Shown: positions 18,929-29,175, counted from the stretch's first letter. The stretch is DNA of 64,000 nt from Chelatococcus albus (GCF_030067675.1 NZ_JASJEV010000006.1:62001-126000), one strand, 5' to 3'. Notes: a model not told the origin generated them from the letters alone. Program-made: numbers and translations.

Positions 18929-20101
18929 GTGCCGCGTTCGAATTACCTCTTCACGAGCGAGTCGGTGTCAGAGGGCCATCCCGACAAGGTCTGCGATCGG
19001 ATTTCGGATGCGGTGGTCGACGCCTATCTCGAGGCCCTGCCGGAGGCACGCGTCGCCTGCGAGACGCTCGCCACTACCAATCGGGTCGTGATCGCCGGCG
19101 AGGTGCGCGGTCCCGGCAACATCACCAAGGAATATATCTCCCACCTCGCGCGACTGGCCATCAAGGACATCGGCTACGAGCAGGAGGGATTCCACTGGCA
19201 GAAGGCGGACATTCAGGTTCACCTGCATGCCCAGTCGGCCGACATCGCCGCCGGCGTCGACGCGGCCGGCGCGAAGGACGAGGGCGCGGGCGACCAGGGC
19301 ATCATGTTCGGTTACGCCTGCCGCGAAACGCCCGAGCTCATGCCGGCGCCGATCTTTTACGCTCACCGCATCCTGAAGAGCCTGTCGGAGGCGCGCCGGT
19401 CCGGTGAGACGGGCGTGCTCGGTCCGGACGCCAAGAGCCAGGTGACGGTGCGCTACGAGAACGGCCGGCCCGTCGGCGTGACGCAGATCGTCGTCTCCAC
19501 CCAGCATCTCGACGAGACGCTGACCTCCCACGACGTGCGCGCCATCGTCGAGCCTTACGTGCGCAAGGCTCTCCCGGACGGCTGGATCGCGCGCGACACG
19601 GTCTGGCACGTCAATCCGACGGGCAAGTTCGTCATCGGCGGCCCGGATGGTGACTGCGGCCTGACGGGGCGCAAGATCATCGTCGACACCTACGGCGGCG
19701 CGGCACCGCACGGTGGCGGCGCCTTCTCCGGCAAGGATCCGACGAAGGTGGACCGGTCCGCCGCCTATGCGGCGCGCTACCTCGCCAAGAACGTGGTCGC
19801 CGCCGGGCTCGCGGACCGCTGCACCATCCAGCTCTCCTACGCCATCGGTGTGTCGCGGCCCTTGTCGCTCTACGTCGACCTGCACGGCACGGGAAATGCC
19901 GAGGAGGCACGTCTCGAGGACGTCCTCATGCAGGTCATGGACCTGTCCCCTCGTGGGATCCGCAAGCATCTCGGCCTCAATCGGCCGATCTATGCGCGCA
20001 CCGCGGCCTACGGCCACTTCGGCCGGGCGCCGGAGGCCGACGGCGGCTTCTCCTGGGAACGCACGGACCTTGCCGAGGCGATCCGCTCGGCCGTCGCCTG
20101 A
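18929..20101 (+). CDS. metK: S-adenosylmethionine synthetase
   Basis: This 390-residue methionine adenosyltransferase makes SAM from methionine and ATP. Conserved segments are [20 protein letters not shown] at the N-terminus, [20 protein letters not shown] in the middle, and [19 protein letters not shown] with phosphate-binding lysines. The start is GTG at 18929, 6 bases after AAGGAAAG, giving the conserved N-terminus; the frame extends further upstream but without family similarity. It is followed by trmB 22 bases later, whose product uses SAM. A leader structure may control translation. Confidence 0.97.
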   Translation: MPRSNYLFTSESVSEGHPDKVCDRISDAVVDAYLEALPEARVACETLATTNRVVIAGEVRGPGNITKEYISHLARLAIKDIGYEQEGFHWQKADIQVHLHAQSADIAAGVDAAGAKDEGAGDQGIMFGYACRETPELMPAPIFYAHRILKSLSEARRSGETGVLGPDAKSQVTVRYENGRPVGVTQIVVSTQHLDETLTSHDVRAIVEPYVRKALPDGWIARDTVWHVNPTGKFVIGGPDGDCGLTGRKIIVDTYGGAAPHGGGAFSGKDPTKVDRSAAYAARYLAKNVVAAGLADRCTIQLSYAIGVSRPLSLYVDLHGTGNAEEARLEDVLMQVMDLSPRGIRKHLGLNRPIYARTAAYGHFGRAPEADGGFSWERTDLAEAIRSAVA

Positions 20102-20123
20102 CGAGCGGGCGCGCCGATCGATC

Positions 20124-20813
20124 ATGAGCGAGATGGCGAACAGGCGTGGCGCCTTCTTCGGGCGCCGCAAGGGGCATCGCTTGCGGGCGCATCACGCCGG
20201 CCTGATGGCGGACGCGCTGCCGCGTCTGCGCGTGCCGCAGGAGGGGCCGATCGCCGATCCGGCGCGCCTGTTCCCGCAGGCCGTCTCCGACGTGTGGCTG
20301 GAGATCGGTTTCGGCGGTGGCGAGCACCTCCTCGCCCAGGCCGAGGCCCATCGCGACGTCGGCATCATTGGTTGCGAGCCCTTCGTCAACGGCATGGCGA
20401 AGCTGCTCGCCGGCATCGAGGCCCGTGGTCTCGCCAATGTGCGGCTGCACGGCGCCGATGCCATGCTGCTCATCCCGCGCCTGCCGGCGGCGAGCATCGG
20501 ACGCGCCTTCATCCTCTATCCCGATCCGTGGCCGAAGCGGCGACATCGCAAGCGCCGCTTCCTGTCAGATGCGACCTTGGCGGAACTCGCTCGCGTGCTG
20601 AGGCCCGGAGCGGTCCTGCGCTTTGCCACCGACATCGACGACTACGCGGCCTGGACGCTCGCCCGCGTGCAGCGCTCGGCCGACTTCGTCTGGGAGGCAA
20701 TGCGCGCCGACGACTGGCGGCGCGCCTGGGACGACTGGCCGGGGACCCGTTACGAGGCCAAGGCCTTTCGCGAAGGCCGCAGGCCGAGTTACCTCACATT
20801 CCGGCGCCGCTGA
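20124..20813 (+). CDS. trmB: tRNA (guanine-N7-)-methyltransferase
   Basis: This 229-residue SAM-dependent enzyme forms m7G46 in tRNA. The SAM-binding loop is WLEIGFGGGEHLL and the family signature is FILYPDPWPKRRHRKRRF. The C-terminal motif WPGTRYEAKAFREGR is typical of TrmB. The basic N-terminus (FFGRRKGHRLR) is common in alphaproteobacterial members. The gene lies directly after metK and its end overlaps the convergent DUF2336 gene by 20 bases. Confidence 0.95.
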   Translation: MSEMANRRGAFFGRRKGHRLRAHHAGLMADALPRLRVPQEGPIADPARLFPQAVSDVWLEIGFGGGEHLLAQAEAHRDVGIIGCEPFVNGMAKLLAGIEARGLANVRLHGADAMLLIPRLPAASIGRAFILYPDPWPKRRHRKRRFLSDATLAELARVLRPGAVLRFATDIDDYAAWTLARVQRSADFVWEAMRADDWRRAWDDWPGTRYEAKAFREGRRPSYLTFRRR

Positions 20814-21897
20814 CGCCGACGATGTCGCGGCTCGCCTCCTGCAGCGTCAGGGCACGCACGGCACGCAGCGCCGTCTCGACGGCGAGCGAGCGGAAGCTCG
20901 CGTAGGCGCGCTTGGCCGTGCGCCCGCCCCGCGGGCCCTGCAGGGCGATGAGCGCCCGCGTCGTCTTCCATGTCCATTCCTGCGCCCGGCACAGCACGAC
21001 GAGCAGTTCGACGTCGCCCGTGAGCGTGCGTTCGGCAATGGCCTGCGACACGCCGCAGAGGCGTGTGATGGCGAGCACGCATTCCTCGAAGCGCTCCGAC
21101 TCGGCGAAGCCCGCCACGGCCTTCTCGTCCAGATGGCCGAGCGACAGAAGCCGCGCGACCTCGGCTTCGGCCTCGGCATAGCGTTCGGGCGAGCCGCGCG
21201 GCGCGAGCGATTGCGCCCCCGCATCCACGACGCTCGCGATGTCGCTCTCGGCGGCCTCCGGCAGCGCGTCCGCAAGCCGCCGGCGCGCCGCTTCCTTGGC
21301 GATCGAGATGAGGCGCGTGCGGTGCGGCTCGGGAATGTCGACCCGCTGCCCGAGCTGGGCCTGCAGGGCGAAATCGGCGCGCGCCTTGGCGATCAGCGCT
21401 TCGAGCCCGGCGCGCGAGAACTTCGCGCCGGCGTTGCGGGAGACGGCGTGAAGAACGGCGCGGTCGCCGCGCATCACCAGCGCGTCGGTGACCGCGCTCG
21501 GCAGATAGGGACGCTCGCAGATCGCCAGCATATGGTCGCGCCCCTTGGCGGCGGCGATGGCCACGAGATCGCTGCTCGTCAGGCAGGGGGAACGGGTCAG
21601 CACGGGGCGGGCGACGACGATGTCGTCCTGGGCGAGCGTGCGGATGACGCCGATCGGTGCGTTCGGCACGTCGGCCAGGCGCTCGGAGAGGTCGATGCGG
21701 GCGCGTCGCTCGATGACCGCGGCAAGCCGTGCGATGACGATGTCGAAGACATCCACGTGCTCGCCCCTGAGCGCCTTCGCATCGCGCAGGAAGAGGTCGG
21801 TGACGCGGCGCAGGGTCTCAACGCGTTGTTCCGGCGGGCGGCGCGCGATCGCGGCGTCGAGATCTCGCACGAGCGCGGAAAGGCCTGAGCCCTGCAT
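20794..21897 (-). CDS. DUF2336 domain-containing protein (copy A)
   Basis: This 367-residue helical-repeat protein of unknown function carries the DUF2336 signature (ARPVLTRSPCLTSSDLVAI, then AAKGRDHM) around residues 95-125. The ATG at 21897 follows a strong AGGGGGGAC ribosome site. No signal peptide, membrane segment or catalytic motif is visible. It is a diverged paralogue of the adjacent gene 21974-23083 on the same strand, sharing the layout LRRVTDLFLRDA near residue 35 and an alpha-helical C-terminus (WTWKTTRALIALQG). DUF2336 proteins are largely alphaproteobacterial. I do not recognise a function. Confidence 0.85.
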   Translation of the reverse strand: MQGSGLSALVRDLDAAIARRPPEQRVETLRRVTDLFLRDAKALRGEHVDVFDIVIARLAAVIERRARIDLSERLADVPNAPIGVIRTLAQDDIVVARPVLTRSPCLTSSDLVAIAAAKGRDHMLAICERPYLPSAVTDALVMRGDRAVLHAVSRNAGAKFSRAGLEALIAKARADFALQAQLGQRVDIPEPHRTRLISIAKEAARRRLADALPEAAESDIASVVDAGAQSLAPRGSPERYAEAEAEVARLLSLGHLDEKAVAGFAESERFEECVLAITRLCGVSQAIAERTLTGDVELLVVLCRAQEWTWKTTRALIALQGPRGGRTAKRAYASFRSLAVETALRAVRALTLQEASRDIVGVSGAGM

Positions 21898-21973
21898 TGA
21901 AGTCCCCCCTGCGGGCCCAGATTGCCCGCCACTCCTCACCGGAGGGTTACCGACGTCCGGCCTGCGGATGGCA

Positions 21974-23083
21974 TCAGGAAGCCCTGCCCGCTTCCGCCAC
22001 GTGCTCGCGCACGCGCACGAAGCGCAGGACGCGCCGTGCCGTATCGATGCTCAGCTCGTCATAGATGTCGCGCGCCGTGCCGATGGCGCGGGAGGCGCCG
22101 CCGTTGCGGCCGGCGAGCTTCAGGAGGGCGCGCACGGTGGGCCAGGACCAGGCCTTGGCCCTGCCGAGGATGATGGCGAGATCGGCGTCGCCGGTGAGAA
22201 CACGCTCGGCCGTGGCGCGTGTGATCTCGCACAGGGCGGCCAGAGCGCAGACGCTCTCCTCGAAACGCTGATTCGACGCGAAGACGGCAAGGGCCGTCTC
22301 GTCGAGCCGGCGCAGGCCCGCGAGGCGCTCGATTTCGGCCTCCGCAGCCTCGTAGTCGCGGGGGGCCGCCGCGGCGCGGGCCCGGACCTGCGCCTCGACG
22401 ACGCGCGCGCCGAGGTCGATCGCCACGGCGACATCGGGCACATGTTCGGCGGGCAGGTCCTCCGTCAGACGCTGCCTGACCGTCTCCTTTGCGATCGCGA
22501 TGAGGCGCCCGAGCTGCGCGTCGCTCATATCGCGGCGCCGGCCGAGGATCGTTTGCAGCGGTTCGTCGATCCGTGCCCGCTCGACGAGGCGGTCCATGCC
22601 GGCCGGCGAGAAGCGGGCGCCACTGTTGCCGGCTACCGTGCGCACGACCGCGTCGTCGCCGCGCTCGACGAGCACGTCGGTGACCGTTTGCGCCAGCGTG
22701 CGGCGCATGGCGATGGCCGCCATGTGATCCTGGCCCTTGGCGGTTGCCACGGAGACGAGATCCTCGTCGCTCAGGCGCGCCGAGCGCGTGAGCACCGGCC
22801 GCGCCACCGCGATTTCGTCGTGCGCGAGCGAGCGGACGACGCCGGCCGGGGCGTTGGCGACGCCCGCCAGGCGCTCGGCGAGCTCCGCCCGGGCCTGCGT
22901 CTCGATGACGCCGGCCAAGCGAACAAGCACCGTGTCGAAGAGCGCGACCTGGTCGTCCGCGTAGGCGGGAGCATCGCGCAGGAAGAGGTCGGTGACGCGC
23001 CGCAGCGCCTCGGTGCGCCGCTCCACCGAACGTTCGGCGATGGCATCGTCGAGCTCGCGCACGAGCTGCAGGACCGCACTCAT
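21974..23083 (-). CDS. DUF2336 domain-containing protein (copy B)
   Basis: This 369-residue paralogue of the next gene downstream has LRRVTDLFLRDAPAYADDQV near residue 30, ARPVLTRSARLSDEDLVSV followed by ATAKGQDHM, and the C-terminal WSWPTVRALLKLAGRNGG. The ATG at 23083 was chosen; a TTG one codon upstream is unlikely. Seventy-six bases separate it from copy A, so the two probably form one transcript. The pair lies between trmB (convergent) and rimP (divergent). The helical repeats suggest protein-protein interaction; function unknown. Confidence 0.85.
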   Translation of the reverse strand: MSAVLQLVRELDDAIAERSVERRTEALRRVTDLFLRDAPAYADDQVALFDTVLVRLAGVIETQARAELAERLAGVANAPAGVVRSLAHDEIAVARPVLTRSARLSDEDLVSVATAKGQDHMAAIAMRRTLAQTVTDVLVERGDDAVVRTVAGNSGARFSPAGMDRLVERARIDEPLQTILGRRRDMSDAQLGRLIAIAKETVRQRLTEDLPAEHVPDVAVAIDLGARVVEAQVRARAAAAPRDYEAAEAEIERLAGLRRLDETALAVFASNQRFEESVCALAALCEITRATAERVLTGDADLAIILGRAKAWSWPTVRALLKLAGRNGGASRAIGTARDIYDELSIDTARRVLRFVRVREHVAEAGRAS

Positions 23084-23191
23084 CAAGGACTCCGGAATGG
23101 ACAGACAAGGGGCGGAAGGGATGTTCCTATCGCCCGAGTTGTCACCGGAGCGTTAGCATGCGCGCCGCCACGACGCCCGAGCTTTCCGGAC

Positions 23192-23220
23192 TTGCGCAAC
23201 GGAAGCGCGGGGTCTATGGT
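23192..23220 (+). promoter_or_regulatory. Candidate promoter of the rimP-nusA-infB operon
   Basis: TTGCGC (23192-23197) and TATGGT (23215-23220) are separated by 17 bases. The start point would be near 23227, giving a leader of about 160 bases that includes the terminator at 23267-23296. Confidence 0.5.
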
Positions 23221-23266
23221 GCGCGCCATCCCGATATCCAGAGTGATCCGGTGCGGATCGTGACGG

Positions 23267-23296
23267 AGAGTGGGCCCCCGGGGGTCCGCTCTTTTT
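23267..23296 (+). terminator. Intrinsic terminator (attenuator) in the rimP-nusA leader
   Basis: AGAGTGGGCCC (23267-23277) pairs with GGGTCCGCTCT (23282-23292): 11 base pairs with two wobbles and a 4-base loop, followed directly by TTTT. It lies downstream of the candidate promoter and about 90 bases before the rimP start, so full operon expression needs readthrough or antitermination. Confidence 0.75.
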
Positions 23297-23387
23297 CGTT
23301 CTGGCAGGGAACCGCGGACGGTCGCCCCGCACGGCCGCCCGACCGGGATTGGGGAATGCGGGGCGCAGGGAGCAACGGCCTCGACAC

Positions 23388-24044
23388 ATGGATCTCGAAG
23401 CGCGCGTCATCGGCGAGAGCGGGGTTGCGGCACGGGTCGCGACGATCCTGGAGCCCGTCATCGAGGACCTGGGCTATCGCCTCGTTCGCGTGAAGGTCAC
23501 GGGCCTGAATGGCTGCACCGTCCAGATCATGGCCGAGCGACCGGACGGCACGATGGGTGTCGACGACTGCGAGGCCGTGAGCCGCGCCGTCTCGCCCGTG
23601 CTCGACCTCGAGGATCCCATCGATCGCGCCTATCATCTCGAAATCTCCTCGCCCGGCATTGATCGGCCGCTCGTTCGCCCATCCGATTTCCTGCGCTGGG
23701 CGGGGCACGAGGCCAAGATCGAGACGGTGCTGCCGGTCGCCGGCCGCAAGCGCTTCCGCGGCATCCTGCGCGGTGTCGAGGAGGGGGCGGTCAAGCTCGA
23801 GCGCCTCGATGCCAAGCCCGAGGAGGAGAGCCTCGTGGCCCTGCCTCTCGGCGAGCTGGCCGGTGCGCATCTCGTGCTCACCGACGCGCTGATCACCGAG
23901 GCGCTCCGACGCGGCAAGGCGGAACTCGCCGCCGCGCAGGATGTCGCCGACACCGAGGACAACGAGCCCGCCGCCGGGGCCCGGCGCGGGGGAGGGCGCG
24001 GCGCCCGAAGGCCCGCTGCCAAACGCAAGTCAGAGAAGGAGTGA
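23388..24044 (+). CDS. rimP: Ribosome maturation factor RimP
   Basis: This 218-residue protein assists 30S assembly. The N-terminal domain contains [19 protein letters not shown], and the motif [12 protein letters not shown] (about residues 85-96) is diagnostic. An RG/KR-rich C-terminal tail after about residue 195 ([18 protein letters not shown]) is an extension seen in some alphaproteobacteria. The ATG at 23388 was chosen over an in-frame ATG at 23349 on homology. It is the first gene of the rimP-nusA-ylxR-infB-rbfA-truB operon. Confidence 0.95.
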   Translation: MDLEARVIGESGVAARVATILEPVIEDLGYRLVRVKVTGLNGCTVQIMAERPDGTMGVDDCEAVSRAVSPVLDLEDPIDRAYHLEISSPGIDRPLVRPSDFLRWAGHEAKIETVLPVAGRKRFRGILRGVEEGAVKLERLDAKPEEESLVALPLGELAGAHLVLTDALITEALRRGKAELAAAQDVADTEDNEPAAGARRGGGRGARRPAAKRKSEKE

Positions 24045-24049
24045 TCCCG

Positions 24050-25657
24050 ATGGCCGTCAGCGCCAACAGGCTGGAGCTCTTGCAGATCGCCGACGCCGTC
24101 GCGCGCGAGAAGGTCATCGATCGCCAGATCGTGCTCGCCGCGATGGAGGACGCGATCGCCAAGGCGGCGCGCTCCCGCTACGGGGCCGAGACCGATATCC
24201 ACGCCGAGATCAGCCCGCGCACGGGCGAGCTCAGGCTGTCGCGCCATCTCCTGGTGGTGGAGGAGGTCGAGAACCCGGCGACCCAGATCGATCTCGAGGA
24301 CGCGCGCCGGCACAACCCGGCCGCCCAGATCGGCGACGTCATCTCGGACACGCTTCCGCCCTTCGACTTCGGGCGCATCGCGGCGCAGTCGGCCAAGCAG
24401 GTGATCGTGCAGAAGGTGCGCGAGGCAGAGCGCGACCGGCAGTACGAGGAGTTCAAGGACCGCATCGGCGAGATCGTCAACGGTGTCGTCAAGCGGGCCG
24501 AATACGGCAACGTCATCGTCGACCTCGGTCGCGGCGAGGCGATCGTGCGGCGCGACGAGCTCATCCCGCGCGAAGCCTTCCGCCCCGGCGACCGCATCCG
24601 GGCCTATGTCTACGACGTGCGTCGCGAGACGCGCGGCCCGCAGATCTTCCTCTCCCGCACGCATCCCCAGTTCATGGCCAAGCTGTTCGCCCAGGAGGTG
24701 CCGGAGATCTACGACGGCATCGTCGAGGTAAAGGCGGTCGCCCGCGATCCGGGCTCGCGCGCCAAGATCGCGGTGATCTCGCGCGACTCCTCGATCGATC
24801 CCGTCGGCGCCTGCGTCGGCATGCGCGGCTCGCGCGTGCAGGCCGTGGTCGGCGAGCTGCAGGGTGAGAAGATCGACATCATCCCCTGGTCGCCCGACGC
24901 CGCCACCTTCATCGTCAACGCCCTGCAGCCGGCGGAGGTGGTCAAGGTGGTGCTCGACGAGGAGAACGAGCGCATCGAGGTGGTGGTGCCCGACGAGCAG
25001 CTCTCGCTCGCCATCGGTCGCCGCGGTCAGAACGTGCGGCTCGCCTCGCAGCTTACGGGCTGGGACATCGACATCCTCACCGAGCAGGAGGAGTCGGAGC
25101 GCCGCCAGAAGGAATTCGTCGAGCGCACCAAGATCTTCATGGAGGCTCTGGACGTCGACGAGGTTGTCGCCCAACTTCTCGCCTCGGAGGGCTTCCGCTC
25201 CGTCGAGGAACTCGCTTTCGTCGAGCCGGGCGAGCTCTCCTCCATTGAGGGCTTCGACGAGGAGACCGCCGAGGAGATCCAGAACCGGGCGCGCGACCAT
25301 TTGGCGCGCGTCGAGGCGGAGCTGGACGCCAAGCGCAGGGAACTCGGCGTCGCCGACGAGCTCAAGGAGATCGACGGCGTCACGACGGCGATGCTCGTCG
25401 CGTTCGGCGAGAACGACGTCAAGACGGTGGAGGATCTCGCCGGCTGCGCCACCGACGAGCTCACCGGCTGGACCGAGCGCAAGGGGGCCGAGGTGACGCG
25501 CGTCAAGGGCATCCTGGACGGCTTCGATCTGTCCCGGCAGGAAGCCGAGGCCATCATCATGGCCGCGCGTGTCAAGGCCGGATGGATCGAGCCGGCGGCC
25601 GTGGCGGCTGCGGAAGAGCCGGCCGACGATGCCCCGGAGGCATCGGAAGAGGCATGA
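24050..25657 (+). CDS. nusA: Transcription termination/antitermination factor NusA
   Basis: This 535-residue RNA-polymerase-binding factor has an N-terminal domain (RLELLQIADAVAREKVIDR), an S1 domain (about 135-200, VNGVVKRAEYGNVIVDLGR), two KH domains (about 230-345, with DPVGACVGMRGSRV and LAIGRRGQNVRLAS) and two C-terminal acidic helix-hairpin-helix repeats (about 365-510). The ATG at 24050 has a GAAGGA site at correct spacing; a GTG at 24041 is too close. It follows rimP directly. Autoregulation through the leader terminator is plausible, as NusA modulates termination. Confidence 0.97.
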   Translation: MAVSANRLELLQIADAVAREKVIDRQIVLAAMEDAIAKAARSRYGAETDIHAEISPRTGELRLSRHLLVVEEVENPATQIDLEDARRHNPAAQIGDVISDTLPPFDFGRIAAQSAKQVIVQKVREAERDRQYEEFKDRIGEIVNGVVKRAEYGNVIVDLGRGEAIVRRDELIPREAFRPGDRIRAYVYDVRRETRGPQIFLSRTHPQFMAKLFAQEVPEIYDGIVEVKAVARDPGSRAKIAVISRDSSIDPVGACVGMRGSRVQAVVGELQGEKIDIIPWSPDAATFIVNALQPAEVVKVVLDEENERIEVVVPDEQLSLAIGRRGQNVRLASQLTGWDIDILTEQEESERRQKEFVERTKIFMEALDVDEVVAQLLASEGFRSVEELAFVEPGELSSIEGFDEETAEEIQNRARDHLARVEAELDAKRRELGVADELKEIDGVTTAMLVAFGENDVKTVEDLAGCATDELTGWTERKGAEVTRVKGILDGFDLSRQEAEAIIMAARVKAGWIEPAAVAAAEEPADDAPEASEEA

Positions 25658-25742
25658 TCGGGCGGGCCGGGCCGTGGGGCTCCGGCGCGCGGTGGCGGGG
25701 ACGGCGCTCCGGCGCGGCCCCCGCGGACGAATGGAGGAGGGC

Positions 25743-26471
25743 GTGCCGCGCAGGCGCGACGAAGGCTCCGAGCGGCGCTGCATCGTCTCGCGGCGGACGG
25801 GCTCGCCGGACGAGATGATCCGCTTCGTCGCCGGTCCCGACGGCGCCGTCGTGCCGGACATCCGGCGCAAGCTGCCGGGGCGCGGTGTGTGGGTGACGGC
25901 GTCGCGCGCGGCGGTCGACGAGGCCGTCAGGCGCAAGGCCTTCGGCCGTGGGCTCAAGGCGGCGGTGACGGTGTCGCCGACGCTTGCCGCGGAGGTGGAG
26001 GAGCTGCTCCGGCGCGATGCCGTGCAGGCGCTCGCTCTCGCCAACAAGGCAGGGGCGGTCGTCACCGGCTTCGGCAAGGTCGAGGACGCGGTTGCTTCGG
26101 GAGCGGCAGTCGCCCTCGTCCACGCCCGGGAGGCGGCGGAGGACGGGCGCCGCAAGCTCGCGCAGGCGGTGCGGCGGCGCGGCCGGGCGGGCGGCGACCA
26201 ACCATCGGCGGAACTGCCGGTCGTCGGCGACTTCGCCGAGGCTGATTTGGATTTGGCATTGGGGCGGGCACATGTGATACATGCAGCCCTCGTCGCGGGC
26301 CCCGGCAGTGAAGGTTTTCTGACGCGCTGGCGCAGGCTGGCGCGCTACGGCGCCGACGGTCCGTCCGGAACAGGGGTTTCGGGCGGGGCGAGCAGATCCT
26401 CGGAGGAGGCGCCTTCCGGGGATCTGGGCACGGACACAGGCGAACCCGCAGGATTCGAGCGGAATGAGTGA
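25743..26471 (+). CDS. YlxR family RNA-binding protein with an L7Ae-like domain
   Basis: This 242-residue protein has an N-terminal DUF448 (YlxR) domain with [20 protein letters not shown] and GRGVWV, and a second region (about residues 80-145) resembling ribosomal protein L7Ae ([21 protein letters not shown]). Both domains are RNA binding. Its place between nusA and infB is conserved. The GTG at 25743, 5 bases after GGAGG, was chosen; the ATG at 25731 is the alternative. It overlaps the infB start by 8 bases. The exact RNA target is unknown. Confidence 0.9.
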   Translation: MPRRRDEGSERRCIVSRRTGSPDEMIRFVAGPDGAVVPDIRRKLPGRGVWVTASRAAVDEAVRRKAFGRGLKAAVTVSPTLAAEVEELLRRDAVQALALANKAGAVVTGFGKVEDAVASGAAVALVHAREAAEDGRRKLAQAVRRRGRAGGDQPSAELPVVGDFAEADLDLALGRAHVIHAALVAGPGSEGFLTRWRRLARYGADGPSGTGVSGGASRSSEEAPSGDLGTDTGEPAGFERNE

Positions 26472-29175
26472 TACGAAGAACCCGAGTGACAAGACGCTGG
26501 GCGTGACGCCGTCGAAGACGCTCACGCTGAAGCGCCCCGTCGAGCAAGGCGTGGTGCGCCAGAGCTTCTCGCACGGCCGCTCCAAGGCGGTCGTCGTCGA
26601 GAAGGTGAAGCGTCGCGTCATCGGTCCCGGCGAAAAGGACCACGCACCGGCTGCGCCTGCCGCGCCGGCGACGTCGGCTCCGTCGCCACGGCCGGCGCCA
26701 AGCGCGCCGGCGGCGACGCAGTCCCGCCGCCCGGCGCCCCAGCGCCCGAGCAGCGGCGGCATGGTCCTGCGTACGCTGACCGACGAGGAGCGTGACGCCC
26801 GCCTGCACGCGCTGACCGAGGCCAAGAAGCGCGAGGAGGAGGATCGCCGCCGCGCCGAGGAAGAGGCCAGGCGCCGGGCCGAGCGCGAAGCGCGCGAGAA
26901 GGCCGAGCGCGAGGCCGCCGAGGCGCGCCAGCGCGAAGAGGAAGAGCGTCGGCGTCAGGAGGAGGAGCGCAAGCGCCGGGCCGAGGAGGAGGCCAAGCGC
27001 CGCCTCGGTGCCGAGGAAGCGCGCCCCGCGGCGTCGCGCCCGGCCGGCGAGGCGCGCCCCGGCGCAGCCGCACCGGGACGGCCCGCGGCTCCGGCCCGCG
27101 CGGGCGAAGGCGTGCCCCCGCGCCGCGCCGCCGGCGCGCCGCCCGCGCTCGCTCGCGGTCCTCTGCCCGAAGCAGACGAGATGGGGCGCGGTGCGCGCCG
27201 GCCCGGTGCCGGACCCCGATCTGGCATGGCCGCGCGCCCGGCACCGGCTCCGAAGGCCCCGAAGACGCCCGGCGACGAGCGTCGGCGCGGCCGTTTGACC
27301 GTGGCCAGCGCCACCCTGGGCGAGGAGGAGCGTACGCATTCGGCGGCCGCATTCCGCCGCCGCCTGCAGCGCATGAAGGGCAGCGTCTCGGCCGAGCCGA
27401 AGGAAAAGCTGTCGCGCGAGGTGATCATTCCGGAGACGATCACCATTCAGGAACTCGCGAACCGCATGGCGGAGCGCGGCGTCGACGTGATCCGCCTGCT
27501 CATGCGGCAGGGCGAGATGCACAAGATCACCGACGTGATCGACGCCGATACCGCCCAGCTCATCGCCGAGGAGATGGGCCACACCGTCAAGCGTGTGGCC
27601 GAGTCCGACGTCGAGGAGGGTCTGTTCGACGCGCCCGACGCGGAGGAGACGCTTCAGCCCCGGCCGCCGGTTGTGACCATCATGGGTCACGTCGACCACG
27701 GCAAGACGTCGCTGCTCGACGCCATCCGCCACGCCAACGTGGTGGCGGGGGAGGCCGGCGGCATCACCCAGCATATCGGCGCCTACCAGGTGACGTCGCC
27801 TCTCGGCGGCAAGATCACCTTCATCGACACGCCCGGCCACGCCGCCTTCACGGCCATGCGCGCCCGCGGCGCCAAGGTGACGGACATCGTCGTGCTGGTC
27901 GTGGCGGCGGACGACGGCGTCATGCCGCAGACGGTTGAGGCCATCAATCACGCCAAGGCCGCCGGTGTGCCGCTGATCGTGGCGATCAACAAGATCGACA
28001 AGCCGGATGCCAACCCGCAGCGGGTGCGGACCGAGCTGCTGCAGCACGAGGTCGTCGTCGAGTCGATGGGCGGCGAGACGCTCGAGTTCGAGGTGTCGGC
28101 GAAGGTCGGCACGAATCTCGACAAGCTGCTCGAAGGCCTGCAGCTGCAGGCCGAGGTGCTTGAGCTCAAGGCCAATCCCGATCGCTCGGCGGAGGGCACG
28201 GTCATCGAGGCCAAGCTCGACCGCGGTCGTGGTCCGGTGGCGACCGTGCTGGTGCAGCGCGGCACCCTGCGGGTCGGCGACATCGTTGTCGCGGGCGCCG
28301 AATGGGGTCGCGTGCGCGCCCTCATCGCCGACACGGGCGACCAGATCCGCGAGGCGGCGCCGTCGATGCCGGCCGAGGTGCTCGGCTTCAACGGCACGCC
28401 CGAAGCCGGCGACCGCGTGGCGGTCGTCGAGTCGGAGGCGCGCGCCCGCGAGATCACCGGCTACCGCCAGCGCCAGCGGCGCGAGCGCATGGCGGCGCGC
28501 GGCTCCGGCCAGGCCCGCTCGCTTGCGGACATGATGCGCGACCTGAAGGAGGGTGCCGGCCGCAAGGAGTTCACGCTCGTCGTCAAGGGCGACGTGCAGG
28601 GCTCCGTGGAGGCGATCGTCGGCGCGCTCGAGAAGGTCGGCAACGAGGAGGTGGCGGCTCGCGTCATCCACTCGGGTGTCGGTGGCATCACCGAGTCCGA
28701 CATCACGCTCGCTGAGGCGTCGGGGGCGGCCGTCATCGGCTTCAACGTGCGCGCCAACAAGGAAGCGCGCGAGGCGGCCGAGCGCGCCGGCGTCGAGATC
28801 CGCTACTACAACATCATCTACGACCTCGTGGACGACGTGAAGCAGGCGATGTCCGGCATGCTGGCGCCCACGCTGCGGGAGCATACCCTGGGCTCGGCCG
28901 AGATCCTGGAGATCTTCTCGGTGTCCAAGGTGGGCAAGGTGGCGGGCTGCCGTGTCACGGAAGGTGTCGTGCAGCGCGGCGCGCATGTGCGCCTCATCCG
29001 CGACAACGTCGTCATCCACGAAGGCAAGCTCTCGCAGCTCAAGCGCTTCAAGGATGACGCCAAGGAGGTGGTCGCGGGTCAGGAATGCGGCATGTCCTTC
29101 GAGAGTTATCAGGACATGCGCGCCGGCGACGTCATCGAGTGCTATCGCGTCGAGGAGATCAAGCGCACGCTGTGA
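26464..29175 (+). CDS. infB: Translation initiation factor IF-2
   Basis: This 903-residue GTPase delivers initiator tRNA to the ribosome. The G-domain motifs are GHVDHGKT at residues 408-415, DTPGH near 455 and NKID near 509. Before them lies a long N-terminal extension with a charged Glu/Arg coiled coil (about residues 115-185) and an Ala/Pro-rich linker. Domains II to IV follow and end in [10 protein letters not shown]. It overlaps the ylxR-type gene by 8 bases. Confidence 0.98.
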   Translation: MSDTKNPSDKTLGVTPSKTLTLKRPVEQGVVRQSFSHGRSKAVVVEKVKRRVIGPGEKDHAPAAPAAPATSAPSPRPAPSAPAATQSRRPAPQRPSSGGMVLRTLTDEERDARLHALTEAKKREEEDRRRAEEEARRRAEREAREKAEREAAEARQREEEERRRQEEERKRRAEEEAKRRLGAEEARPAASRPAGEARPGAAAPGRPAAPARAGEGVPPRRAAGAPPALARGPLPEADEMGRGARRPGAGPRSGMAARPAPAPKAPKTPGDERRRGRLTVASATLGEEERTHSAAAFRRRLQRMKGSVSAEPKEKLSREVIIPETITIQELANRMAERGVDVIRLLMRQGEMHKITDVIDADTAQLIAEEMGHTVKRVAESDVEEGLFDAPDAEETLQPRPPVVTIMGHVDHGKTSLLDAIRHANVVAGEAGGITQHIGAYQVTSPLGGKITFIDTPGHAAFTAMRARGAKVTDIVVLVVAADDGVMPQTVEAINHAKAAGVPLIVAINKIDKPDANPQRVRTELLQHEVVVESMGGETLEFEVSAKVGTNLDKLLEGLQLQAEVLELKANPDRSAEGTVIEAKLDRGRGPVATVLVQRGTLRVGDIVVAGAEWGRVRALIADTGDQIREAAPSMPAEVLGFNGTPEAGDRVAVVESEARAREITGYRQRQRRERMAARGSGQARSLADMMRDLKEGAGRKEFTLVVKGDVQGSVEAIVGALEKVGNEEVAARVIHSGVGGITESDITLAEASGAAVIGFNVRANKEAREAAERAGVEIRYYNIIYDLVDDVKQAMSGMLAPTLREHTLGSAEILEIFSVSKVGKVAGCRVTEGVVQRGAHVRLIRDNVVIHEGKLSQLKRFKDDAKEVVAGQECGMSFESYQDMRAGDVIECYRVEEIKRTL

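Larger units (their letters stand above)
23084..23387. other. Intergenic region between DUF2336 copy B and rimP
   Basis: About 300 bases with no gene. It contains a candidate promoter and an intrinsic terminator in the rimP direction (listed separately) and a small hairpin GATCC-GGTGC-GGATC at 23245-23259. I see no clear promoter for the DUF2336 pair. Confidence 0.6.

Noticed and set aside
23633-26155. Very long open frame on the minus strand across rimP and nusA
   Set aside because: It mirrors the codon pattern of the plus-strand genes in GC-rich DNA; the plus strand carries fully conserved RimP and NusA. The same holds for long minus frames at 26062-29499 (infB) and 31182-33515 (pnp).
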